Below are positions 33,610 through 39,878 of a stretch of DNA of 39,878 nt, in pieces. The translations under genes and the position numbers were made by a program. Under the pieces are notes generated by a model. The model saw only the letters and a program-made list of their open reading frames with translations, did not search any database and had not been told where the DNA came from. The first letter of the stretch is position 1. Each line of letters starts with the position of its first letter. Source of the stretch: Chitinophaga pinensis (GTDB lineage Bacteria; Bacteroidota; Bacteroidia; Chitinophagales; Chitinophagaceae); NCBI GenBank assembly GCA_945872085.1, contig CAMBYG010000009.1, positions 1 to 39,878 of the forward strand. The letters are read 5' to 3'.

Positions 33610-34734
33610 ATGGCTTTACATTTATGCATACCAAAAGAACATAAAGCATTCGAAGCTCGGGTTGCTATTACTCCAAGCGTTGCCAAACAATTGATAGATA
33701 AAGGATTCAAAGTATCTATAGAAAGCACCGCAGGTAATACATCTTATTTTTCAGATGATGATTACCAATCAATTGGTGCTGAAATTTTAACTGCAACACA
33801 ACAAGTATACGAGCGTGCCGATATTGTTTTAAAAGTAAATCCACCTAGTGTAGAGGAAATAAAATGGATGAAGAAAGAAGCCGTATTGATTTCCTTTTTA
33901 TATGCTGCAACAAATGCAGAATTAGTGACTGCTTGTGAACAGGCAGGCATAAGTGCCTTTGCTATGGATGCTATACCGCGTATATCGCGCGCACAAAAAA
34001 TGGACGCCCTAAGTTCTCAAGCCAACCTAGCTGGATACAAATCCGTTTTACTGTGTGCCAATGCATTAGGGAAAATATTTCCTATGATGACTACAGCAGC
34101 GGGTACTATCCGACCTGCTAAAGTATTAATATTCGGAGCCGGTGTAGCTGGCTTACAAGCTATTGCAACCGCAAAAAGATTAGGAGCCGTTGTTGAAGTA
34201 AGTGATATTAGACCAGAAACAAAAGAACAAGTAGCTTCGCTTGGCGCTAAGTTTATAGAAGTGCCGGCAGACGAAACTACCAAAGTAGCCGGTGGTTATG
34301 TAACGGAAGTATCTCAAGAATTTTTAGCTAAACAACAAGCCCTTATAGCGAAGCACATAAAAGAAGCCGATGTAGTGATTACTACGGCGCTTATTCCCGG
34401 CAGAAAAGCTCCTGTATTGGTAACAGATGCGATGCTAGCTACTATGAAATTTGGTAGTGTAGTATTGGATATGGCGGTAGAGCAAGGTGGTAATGTAGAA
34501 GGCAGTGAATGCAATAAAACAATTGTAAAAAATGGCGTCACTATAATTGGCGAAAGCAATTTGCCTAGTTTATTGCCGATGAATGCGAGCGAACTCTATG
34601 CAAAAAATATTCAAACTTTTATAGAGCATTTAGCCACTAGTGAAGCCATGCATTGGGATATGGAAGAAGAAATTACAAAAGGTTCTTTGATCCTTCACAA
34701 TGGCACAAAAATTCATTCAAGTATTTTAAAATAA
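33610..34734 (+). CDS. pntA: Proton-translocating NAD(P) transhydrogenase subunit alpha, part 1 (domain I)
   Basis: A 374-residue soluble NAD(H)-binding subunit of the Re/Si-specific transhydrogenase, which uses the proton gradient to reduce NADP+ with NADH. The start ALHLCIPKEHKAFEARVAITP is the family signature, sharing its fold with alanine dehydrogenase. ISRAQKMDALSSQANLAGYK (about 120-139) is part of the active site, and VLIFGAGVAGLQAIATAKRLGA is the Rossmann loop. It lacks membrane helices: the alpha chain is split and its membrane part is encoded by the next gene, as in Rhodospirillum rubrum. A 7-base gap separates the two. Confidence 0.95.
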   Translation: MALHLCIPKEHKAFEARVAITPSVAKQLIDKGFKVSIESTAGNTSYFSDDDYQSIGAEILTATQQVYERADIVLKVNPPSVEEIKWMKKEAVLISFLYAATNAELVTACEQAGISAFAMDAIPRISRAQKMDALSSQANLAGYKSVLLCANALGKIFPMMTTAAGTIRPAKVLIFGAGVAGLQAIATAKRLGAVVEVSDIRPETKEQVASLGAKFIEVPADETTKVAGGYVTEVSQEFLAKQQALIAKHIKEADVVITTALIPGRKAPVLVTDAMLATMKFGSVVLDMAVEQGGNVEGSECNKTIVKNGVTIIGESNLPSLLPMNASELYAKNIQTFIEHLATSEAMHWDMEEEITKGSLILHNGTKIHSSILK

Positions 34735-34741
34735 TATAAAC

Positions 34742-35047
34742 ATGGAAGCAATTTTAGAATTTTTAGTATCCCAAAGAGAAATCATTTACTTTATTCTTTT
34801 AGCCATTTTTGTGGGCATAGAAGTTATTGGTGGCGTACCCTCCGTATTGCATACGCCTTTAATGTCTGGCGCTAATGCCATACATGGCGTAGTCGTTATC
34901 GGTGCTATTATTGTCTTGCTAGATACGCCTATTGATCATATAGGCACTTTAGTACTTGGCGCTATCGCTGTGATACTGGGCACTATTAATGTGGTGGGTG
35001 GCTTTGTAGTAACCGATCGTATGCTTGAAATGTTTAAAAAGAAATAA
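34742..35047 (+). CDS. pntAB: NAD(P) transhydrogenase subunit alpha, part 2 (membrane domain)
   Basis: A 101-residue membrane protein with three helices (about 12-32, 48-62 and 68-90), equal to the C-terminal part of E. coli PntA. LAIFVGIEVIGGVPSVLHTPLMSGANAIHGVVVIGA is the hallmark of this family and forms part of the proton channel with PntB (only a family phrase; the key residues are the Pro, His and Asn in PSVLHTPLMSGANAIHG). The gene lies between the other two subunits, 7 bases after the first and 3 before pntB, and must be translated as one unit with them. Confidence 0.93.
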   Translation: MEAILEFLVSQREIIYFILLAIFVGIEVIGGVPSVLHTPLMSGANAIHGVVVIGAIIVLLDTPIDHIGTLVLGAIAVILGTINVVGGFVVTDRMLEMFKKK

Positions 35048-35050
35048 TTT

Positions 35051-36475
35051 ATGCAAACACACTATTTAGAAATTTCGATGATATCCACAAAAGGACTACT
35101 AGAGCTAAGCTATTTAATTGGCTCTGTCACTTTTATTATTGGACTAAAAATGATGGGTAATCCAAAATCGGCACGTAAAGGCAATATGCTAGGTGCTGTA
35201 GGGATGGCCCTTGCAATAGCCGCAACCTTGTTTTTATACAAGACCGACCATACGAGTAAAGAAGGTCTGAAAATGGGTATTCTAGCAGCCTCTTTACTTA
35301 TTGGTACTTTGATAGGATGGCTTACTGCTAAACGCGTACAGATGACTAAAATGCCAGAATTGGTATCTATGTTTAATGGAATGGGTGGTGCTTGTGCAGC
35401 CTTAATTGGACTAACGGAATTTGAACACAACTTAGGTAATGCAGGTGCCCTATCTTTTATTATGGCTGGCTTAGTTATTGGTAGCGTTTCTTTTTCAGGA
35501 AGTATCATTGCGTATTTAAAACTCAATGGTAGCATGCGCAATCCTATTCGCCTACCCAAATATCCCATTATTAATTTTGTTTTATTATTAGCATTAATTG
35601 TATTTTCTATTTGGATGGTAAGCAGTGGATGTAGCGAAAACACAATGCTCTATACCCTATTTGCAGCTTCTTTAATTTATGGCGTATTCTTTGTAATGCC
35701 AATTGGCGGAGCCGATATGCCTGTGGTTATTTCTTTGCTTAATTCCTTTACGGGTTTAGCAGCAGCCTTTGGAGGTTTTCTTTACGATAATAAAGTAATG
35801 CTCACTGGTGGTATCTTAGTAGGATCTGCAGGTACTTTATTAACCATTGTGATGTGCAAAGCCATGAACCGATCGCTATTAAGTGTATTATTTGGAAGCT
35901 TTGGAGAAAGTGCCGCACAAGGCGATCAAGCAGAAGTGAAAGGAAGCATTAAAGATATTAACGTATCTGACTTAGCCGTTCTGATGAATTATTCTAAAAA
36001 AGTAGTCATCGTTCCCGGTTATGGATTAGCAGTAGCACAAGCACAACACGTCATTCATGAATTAGAGTTATTATTAGAAGAGCGCGGTGTAGAAGTTGCA
36101 TATGCCATACACCCTGTAGCAGGCCGTATGCCTGGGCATATGAATGTACTCTTAGCCGAATCGAATGTAGATTATGGCAAGATGATTGAAATGGAAGAAA
36201 TTAATCCAACATTCGACCAAACCGATGTTGTATTGGTAGTGGGTGCCAACGATGTGGTAAATCCTGCAGCAAAAACAGATCCTAGTTCGCCTATCTACGG
36301 CATGCCAATTTTGGAAGTAGACAAAGCAAAACATATTATTGTCAATAAGCGCAGTATGAACGCTGGCTATGCAGGTATTGATAATATTTTATTTTACGAT
36401 CCTAAAACAAGCATGTTCTTTGGTGATGCTAAAAAAGCATTAACGGAATTAGTTGCTGCCTTAAAATCTTTATAA
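35051..36475 (+). CDS. pntB: Proton-translocating NAD(P) transhydrogenase subunit beta
   Basis: A 474-residue subunit holding the rest of the membrane domain and the NADP(H)-binding domain III. About nine hydrophobic helices run from residue 14 to about 280. Domain III follows with VVIVPGYGLAVAQAQHVIHE, IHPVAGRMPGHMNVLLAE, VVLVVGANDVVNPAA and VNKRSMNAGYAGIDN, the full set of NADP-binding motifs. The ATG at 35051 could be replaced by the one at 35078 (MISTKGLLEL), which fits the family start better; the nine extra residues are uncertain. It sits 3 bases after the previous subunit and 3 before a small unknown gene. Confidence 0.95.
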   Translation: MQTHYLEISMISTKGLLELSYLIGSVTFIIGLKMMGNPKSARKGNMLGAVGMALAIAATLFLYKTDHTSKEGLKMGILAASLLIGTLIGWLTAKRVQMTKMPELVSMFNGMGGACAALIGLTEFEHNLGNAGALSFIMAGLVIGSVSFSGSIIAYLKLNGSMRNPIRLPKYPIINFVLLLALIVFSIWMVSSGCSENTMLYTLFAASLIYGVFFVMPIGGADMPVVISLLNSFTGLAAAFGGFLYDNKVMLTGGILVGSAGTLLTIVMCKAMNRSLLSVLFGSFGESAAQGDQAEVKGSIKDINVSDLAVLMNYSKKVVIVPGYGLAVAQAQHVIHELELLLEERGVEVAYAIHPVAGRMPGHMNVLLAESNVDYGKMIEMEEINPTFDQTDVVLVVGANDVVNPAAKTDPSSPIYGMPILEVDKAKHIIVNKRSMNAGYAGIDNILFYDPKTSMFFGDAKKALTELVAALKSL

Positions 36476-36478
36476 GCA

Positions 36479-36727
36479 ATGAACAATGCTATAAAAGTAA
36501 GCTATGAAATAGCTGAAGACACTATTATTGAAATTGAATTTACTCGCAAACTCAATAATCAAAAAGAAACGGCTTATATCGAAGCGGTACAAGTTGATAC
36601 TCAAGAACGATTCACCCTTCATTTAGATAACAACACAGGTGAATGGGTAATAAAAGAAACCGTTAGCGAACAGCTCCGATCTTTAGAAGAAGAAATGAGT
36701 GATTTGTTTTATGCAAAAAATTGGTAA
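36479..36727 (+). CDS. Small protein linked to the transhydrogenase operon, unknown function
   Basis: An 82-residue, Glu-rich soluble protein of no family I recognise. The first 55 residues look like a set of beta strands (KVSYEIAED, IIEIEFTRKL, AYIEAVQV, FTLHLDNN, EWVIKE) and the last 25 form a likely helix (VSEQLRSLEEEMSDLFYAK). There is no signal peptide, membrane helix or Cys. It begins 3 bases after the pntB stop and so should be made with the transhydrogenase; that is the only clue to its role. It converges with the SRAP gene, 7 bases away. The tight spacing and normal composition support it being real. Confidence 0.7.
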   Translation: MNNAIKVSYEIAEDTIIEIEFTRKLNNQKETAYIEAVQVDTQERFTLHLDNNTGEWVIKETVSEQLRSLEEEMSDLFYAKNW

Positions 36728-36734
36728 ATCTTTT

Positions 36735-37394
36735 TTAAAATAGGCTTAACACGCCATCATCGATGGCTTTATTAGCTTGTAAACAACCCTCTTCTAAAGG
36801 GCGCATTAATTGCTGTACATTTTCTTCGGTGGTAGTAGGCGCCAACCAGGTATCCCAATCAGCGGCGTTCAAAATCAGCGGCATTCTTTTTTTAGTATTA
36901 TGAATCTGCTCCATTAAGGCATTAGCCGGTGTAGTAATAATAGAACACGACAATAACATAGCAGCGCCATTCATCCCCTTCCAATAACTATATACCCCAC
37001 CCATTACTAAGGGTGCATCTTGAGTAGCTTGGATATAGTAAGGCACTTTTAATTTTCCTTGATGCTGCCATTCATAAAACCCATCTACAAAAATTAAGCA
37101 GCGGTGATGCTGTGCACTAAATTTAAAAGAAGGCAATTGAAATAGCGTTTCTGCTTTTGCATTCAATGTTTTGGTTGCAATATCTTTAGCTGCTTGTTCA
37201 TTAGTAGCCCAAGAAGGCACCAAACCCCATCGAATGGCTTGCACATGCGATGGTTTTTCGCATAGCATTACGGGCAGATTAGGATGCTCAAAACCACTTA
37301 TTTTTTTACTTTGGGTATAGTCATCTATAGAGACGTGTTCGCCAACTATTTTTTTAATTCGTTCTTTATTAGGCGTAGCTAAAGTAAAACACAT
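36735..37394 (-). CDS. SOS response-associated peptidase (SRAP, YedK/HMCES family)
   Basis: A 219-residue protein that forms a stable thiazolidine link to abasic sites in single-stranded DNA, shielding them from breakage and error-prone bypass. Cys2, exposed after removal of Met1, is the reactive residue. Asn78 (LNAKAE), Glu108 (DGFYEW) and His165 (IHNTKKRMPLIL) complete the active site. RWGLVPSWA (55-63) is another family mark. It starts 8 bases after the end of umuC on the same strand, so it is the third gene of a damage-tolerance operon and is probably induced with it. Confidence 0.94.
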   Translation of the reverse strand: MCFTLATPNKERIKKIVGEHVSIDDYTQSKKISGFEHPNLPVMLCEKPSHVQAIRWGLVPSWATNEQAAKDIATKTLNAKAETLFQLPSFKFSAQHHRCLIFVDGFYEWQHQGKLKVPYYIQATQDAPLVMGGVYSYWKGMNGAAMLLSCSIITTPANALMEQIHNTKKRMPLILNAADWDTWLAPTTTEENVQQLMRPLEEGCLQANKAIDDGVLSLF

Positions 37395-37402
37395 GCGATT
37401 GA

Positions 37403-38665
37403 TTAATTTTTTATGCGCAACAACTCATTTACATTCGTTGTATAGCAAGGTGATTTTTTTTCTTGTCGTAATTTCCATTTTCTCGAAATACCTGCTGCTG
37501 CATAGCGCACTTTATCGCGACCCATCAAGATATTAATGGTATCCATAACATCGTGTAATTGCTTTTCTTTTCCCCTGTCTTTGCTTGAAAACAAACTAAG
37601 TTGCACTTGCGATCGCGGTACGATCTCGCTTACATAAACCCCTGCTTTTTTATATAAAAAACCAGGTTTATAAATATGATCTAAAGCACTCATCGCTAGT
37701 TGAATCAACTCGCTAGTACTATCTGTTGCGGTAGGTATAGGAATCGATAAAACGCCATGGTATTGCGCATCTTGTTTTCGGTAGGCATTGGTATGTATAA
37801 ATACCTGCAGTAAAGCGCAACAAGAATTTTGTTTTCTTAATTTTTCCGCACAGCGTGTAGCATGAGTGGCTATTGCTTCTTGCAATAATTTCTTTTCACT
37901 AATTAAATTACCAAAAGACCTAGAGGTCATGATGCCTTGCTTAGCAGCCGGCTGCTCTTCCAAATCATAACAGGCTATGCCTTGCAGCTCTTTTACCAAG
38001 CGCAGACCTACAACGCCCATTTTTTTCTGAATCCAGGCAAGGTTAGCATTGCTCAACTGCCATGCTGTTTTTATATTATGCGCATCCAACCATACTTGAT
38101 ATTTTCTACCAATACCCCATACATCTTCAACAGGTAGCGCTTCTAATACTTCTTGTCGTTTTGCTTCGGTATCAATCACAAATACCCCTGTTGTTTTACA
38201 TGCTTTTTTAGCATAGCGATTAGCCGCTTTAGCTAAGGTTTTAGAAGCGGCAATGCCAATGGTAGTCGGAATGCCCACGTGCTGTAAAACAGAAGTGCGC
38301 ATGGTGCTCGCATAACTCATTAAATCTGTAAAAGCCATTTGAGCAACATCTAAAAAAGCCTCATCAATAGAATAGATTTCTATAGCCGGTGTAAAGCGCC
38401 CCAATACTTGCATCACTCTGTGCGATATATCGCCATATAACGCATAGTTGGAGGAAAAAACAGCCACCTGATGTTGTTCAAGCAATGTTTGAATCTCAAA
38501 AGCAGGGGCACCCATTTTTATGCCTAATGCTTTTGCCTCATTACTACGGGCTATTACACAGCCATCATTGTTGCTTAAAACCACTACCGGCTTATGCTCC
38601 AATTTAGGTTGAAACAAACGCTCACACGAAGCATAAAAATTATTACAATCAACTATGGCAAACAT
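37403..38665 (-). CDS. umuC: DNA polymerase V catalytic subunit UmuC
   Basis: A 420-residue Y-family translesion polymerase. MFAIVDCNNFYASCERLFQP puts the first catalytic Asp at residue 6, and YSIDEAFLD supplies Asp101 and Glu102. The thumb helix-hairpin-helix follows (VEDVWGIGRKYQVWL), then the little-finger domain and the UmuC C-terminal part. The frame is open to 38713 and would add 16 residues, but these overlap umuD and do not fit the family; the ATG at 38665 comes 2 bases after the umuD stop. It should work with cleaved UmuD dimers on RecA-coated DNA. Confidence 0.95.
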   Translation of the reverse strand: MFAIVDCNNFYASCERLFQPKLEHKPVVVLSNNDGCVIARSNEAKALGIKMGAPAFEIQTLLEQHQVAVFSSNYALYGDISHRVMQVLGRFTPAIEIYSIDEAFLDVAQMAFTDLMSYASTMRTSVLQHVGIPTTIGIAASKTLAKAANRYAKKACKTTGVFVIDTEAKRQEVLEALPVEDVWGIGRKYQVWLDAHNIKTAWQLSNANLAWIQKKMGVVGLRLVKELQGIACYDLEEQPAAKQGIMTSRSFGNLISEKKLLQEAIATHATRCAEKLRKQNSCCALLQVFIHTNAYRKQDAQYHGVLSIPIPTATDSTSELIQLAMSALDHIYKPGFLYKKAGVYVSEIVPRSQVQLSLFSSKDRGKEKQLHDVMDTINILMGRDKVRYAAAGISRKWKLRQEKKSPCYTTNVNELLRIKN

Positions 38666-38667
38666 AC

Positions 38668-39120
38668 TTAGCGTTTTCGAGGAGAAGAAATAATATGCGC
38701 CACTACACCCCATACGCTAAACTCCATACCATCTACAATTTCCATGGGTTGATACGTTGGATTTTGTTTATTTTCTGGCACTAAAAAAATACGATCTACT
38801 TTGCGCACATAACGCTTTACGGTAAAATCACCATTCACCACTGCCAACACAATATCACCATTACGCACCTGCAAAGCGCGGTCGATAATTAAGAGCGCTG
38901 GATTAGCAATAAAGGCATCGATCATACTATCTCCCTCTATCGTCACTAAAAACGTACTGGAGGGATGCTTAATTAATAATTGATTTAAATCAATTGCATC
39001 TTGCATATAATCTAATGCAGGCGAGGGAAAACCCGCCTTAACTGCCGTATCACGAATGATAGGTAAAGTAAGGGGTTCGTTTGCCACAAGGGCTTGTATG
39101 GCTATTTTATCGGTAAACAA
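38668..39120 (-). CDS. umuD: UmuD-like S24 peptidase, polymerase V accessory protein
   Basis: A 150-residue self-cleaving protein of the LexA/UmuD family. The expected cleavage site is Ala29-Gly30 in VKAGFPSPALDY. Ser65 in EGDSMIDA and Lys102 in DFTVKRY form the Ser-Lys dyad. There is no room for a helix-turn-helix, so it is a UmuD and not a LexA repressor. RecA-stimulated cleavage should release the short form that activates UmuC. It is the first gene of the umuD-umuC-SRAP operon and has a perfect palindrome 33 bases upstream that could be an operator. No lexA is in the window. Confidence 0.94.
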   Translation of the reverse strand: MFTDKIAIQALVANEPLTLPIIRDTAVKAGFPSPALDYMQDAIDLNQLLIKHPSSTFLVTIEGDSMIDAFIANPALLIIDRALQVRNGDIVLAVVNGDFTVKRYVRKVDRIFLVPENKQNPTYQPMEIVDGMEFSVWGVVAHIISSPRKR

Positions 39121-39153
39121 AGGTATAGGGTTGTATTCCTACGCAATTTACAA

Positions 39154-39171
39154 AAAGGAACTCGTTCCTTT
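39154..39171. promoter_or_regulatory. Palindrome upstream of umuD, possible damage-response operator
   Basis: AAAGGAAC-TC-GTTCCTTT has perfect 8-base arms around a 2-base centre. It lies 34-51 bases before the umuD ATG, beside a TAAATTG that resembles a weak -7 element. It contains the GAAC/GTTC half-sites seen in some LexA boxes but with a shorter spacer than in the Bacillus type (4 bases). No T-run follows on the minus strand, so a terminator is less likely. Confidence 0.45.
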
Positions 39172-39214
39172 AAATTTCCATACCTAAAAGGCAAAAAATA
39201 CTTATACACACACA

Positions 39215-39242
39215 AAAAAGCACCGCTTGAGCAGTGCTTTTT
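39215..39242 (-). terminator. Terminator after the DoxX-like gene
   Basis: AAAAAGCAC (39215-39223) pairs with GTGCTTTTT (39234-39242). Inside, GC pairs with GC across the loop TTGA after one C-A mismatch. It lies 20 bases after the DoxX-like stop and has T residues on the minus strand. Confidence 0.75.
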
Positions 39243-39262
39243 ATATCATTAAGACCTAATGC

Positions 39263-39637
39263 TTAGGCTTTTAATAAGGCTTTATACTTGTCTTTATTAG
39301 CATTCGCTAAAATCAAATTCATTACTAAGAAAACCAACGCCATAGGTAACCCTTTTGGCTCTATAGAAACGTGGAATAATACAATATGAAGTACTACAGG
39401 AAAAATCATAATAGTAGCCAAAGCTTGCCATTTGTCAATTAAAATCAACAAGCCGCAAATAGCTTGAGTTGCACCCAAAAGAGGCATAAAATAAGATGCT
39501 TTAGAAACACCCATCATAAAATCTAAGGGAGCCCCTTGCATAGGTGGTGCAGGCAAGTAATGCAAAAAGAAATTTAATCCAAATGCTACGAATGCTGCGC
39601 CGAATAAAATGCGTACTAGTAAATTTACCTTTTTCAT
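39263..39637 (-). CDS. DoxX-like membrane protein
   Basis: A 124-residue inner-membrane protein with four hydrophobic segments (about 6-26, 46-66, 70-90 and 97-112), the size and layout of the DoxX family. LVRILFGAAFVAFGLNFFLHYLP at the start and LLGATQAICGLLILIDKW in the second helix fit the family pattern of small polar residues in helices. Members are linked to oxidoreductase or stress functions in some bacteria, but no role can be given here. No partner gene is adjacent. It ends at its own terminator and has no clear TAnnTTTG promoter in the 69 bases upstream. Confidence 0.78.
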   Translation of the reverse strand: MKKVNLLVRILFGAAFVAFGLNFFLHYLPAPPMQGAPLDFMMGVSKASYFMPLLGATQAICGLLILIDKWQALATIMIFPVVLHIVLFHVSIEPKGLPMALVFLVMNLILANANKDKYKALLKA

Positions 39638-39706
39638 AATTTTTTGATTTTTGGTTTACTAAATTTAAAAAATAAAAATTAAAAAACAAATAGCTCAATA
39701 CACAAA

Positions 39707-39877
39707 TTACCACTCTCCTCTCCTTGGAGGAGCTACATTGGGTGATAAGGCATTCAGATTTAAACCAAAACGAATACCACTTTTGACCTGATTATAAGCA
39801 TCCCAACTTTGCACAAAATCAATACGCAAGAACCGCACTAAACCCCAGCCTAAATTATCCAATCCCAAAAAGGCTTC
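39707..39877 (-). CDS. C-terminal end of an outer-membrane barrel protein (partial)
   Basis: An open frame enters from the right edge and ends with TAA at 39707-39709, giving 56 residues. It reads as beta strands, with WGLVRFLRIDFVQSW and VKSGIRFGLNLNAL, and ends in Trp, an aromatic last residue typical of proteins put into the outer membrane by BamA. The pattern resembles the end of large Bacteroidota barrel proteins (DUF5686-like), but too little is present to name it. Confidence 0.55.
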   Translation of the reverse strand, partial: EAFLGLDNLGWGLVRFLRIDFVQSWDAYNQVKSGIRFGLNLNALSPNVAPPRRGEW

Positions 39878-39878
39878 T

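Noticed and set aside
35110-35643. Long open frame (177 codons) antisense to pntB
   Set aside because: It lies wholly inside the membrane region of pntB. Its hydrophobic makeup is what the complement of helix-coding DNA gives, and it has no promoter of its own.

Overview
The window is a compact, AT-rich stretch of chromosome from a member of the Bacteroidota, most likely of the Chitinophagales/Sphingobacteriales type. The evidence is a GldD gliding-motility lipoprotein, a DUF3467 protein, an S46 dipeptidyl-peptidase, an SDR-type threonine dehydrogenase, a lipoprotein LptC, a formiminotransferase without a cyclodeaminase domain, start codons without Shine-Dalgarno sequences, and several TAnnTTTG promoter elements of the type used by this phylum. 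The content is almost wholly housekeeping. I see no prophage, insertion sequence, CRISPR array or defence island, and no gene-free stretch above 300 bases.

Layout. 1-2675: the end of an unknown membrane protein, a family 2 glycosyltransferase with a small membrane protein, and an orphan histidine kinase. 2713-2829: tRNA-Leu(GAG) with a palindromic terminator. 2829-11162, minus strand: a nine-gene run with tiny gaps or overlaps (trmB, DUF5522, alkyltransferase-like protein, L,D-transpeptidase, formiminotransferase, lpxK, rnr, polyprenyl synthase, EVE protein). 11313-12272: ftsY, overlapping tail to tail with a sirtuin. 12262-15071, minus: sirtuin, L-threonine dehydrogenase, carA. 15282-20590, plus: surE, metG, an HlyD-type adaptor, gpsA. 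20643-26634, minus: an O-antigen-ligase-like protein, coaX, an outer-membrane protein, lptC and a DPP7-type peptidase. 26706-28784, plus: meaB and a WecA/MraY-type transferase. 28804-30667, minus: DUF3467 and guaA. 30764-33406, plus: gldD, tRNA-Arg(CCU) and a TonB-dependent receptor. 33610-36727, plus: a three-gene proton-translocating transhydrogenase operon with a small unknown gene. 36735-39120, minus: umuD-umuC-SRAP, a DNA-damage-tolerance operon. 39263-39877, minus: a DoxX-like protein and the end of an outer-membrane barrel protein.

Shared themes are the cell envelope (LpxK, LptC, polyprenyl-phosphate sugar transfer, O-antigen ligase, L,D-transpeptidase, glycosyltransferase), use of peptides and amino acids (DPP7, threonine dehydrogenase, formiminotransferase, MeaB), nucleotide metabolism (CarA, GuaA, SurE), RNA handling (RNase R, TrmB, MetG), and DNA damage (UmuDC, SRAP, alkyltransferase-like protein). 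The points most worth a second look are changes at key residues: a CoaX lacking one conserved Asp, a sirtuin without zinc cysteines, and an O6-alkylguanine transferase homologue without its acceptor Cys. Others are a very short or absent leader at gldD, a perfect palindrome in front of umuD, and two small uncharacterised genes (DUF5522 and the transhydrogenase-linked 82-residue protein). I did not find a convincing new multi-gene system.
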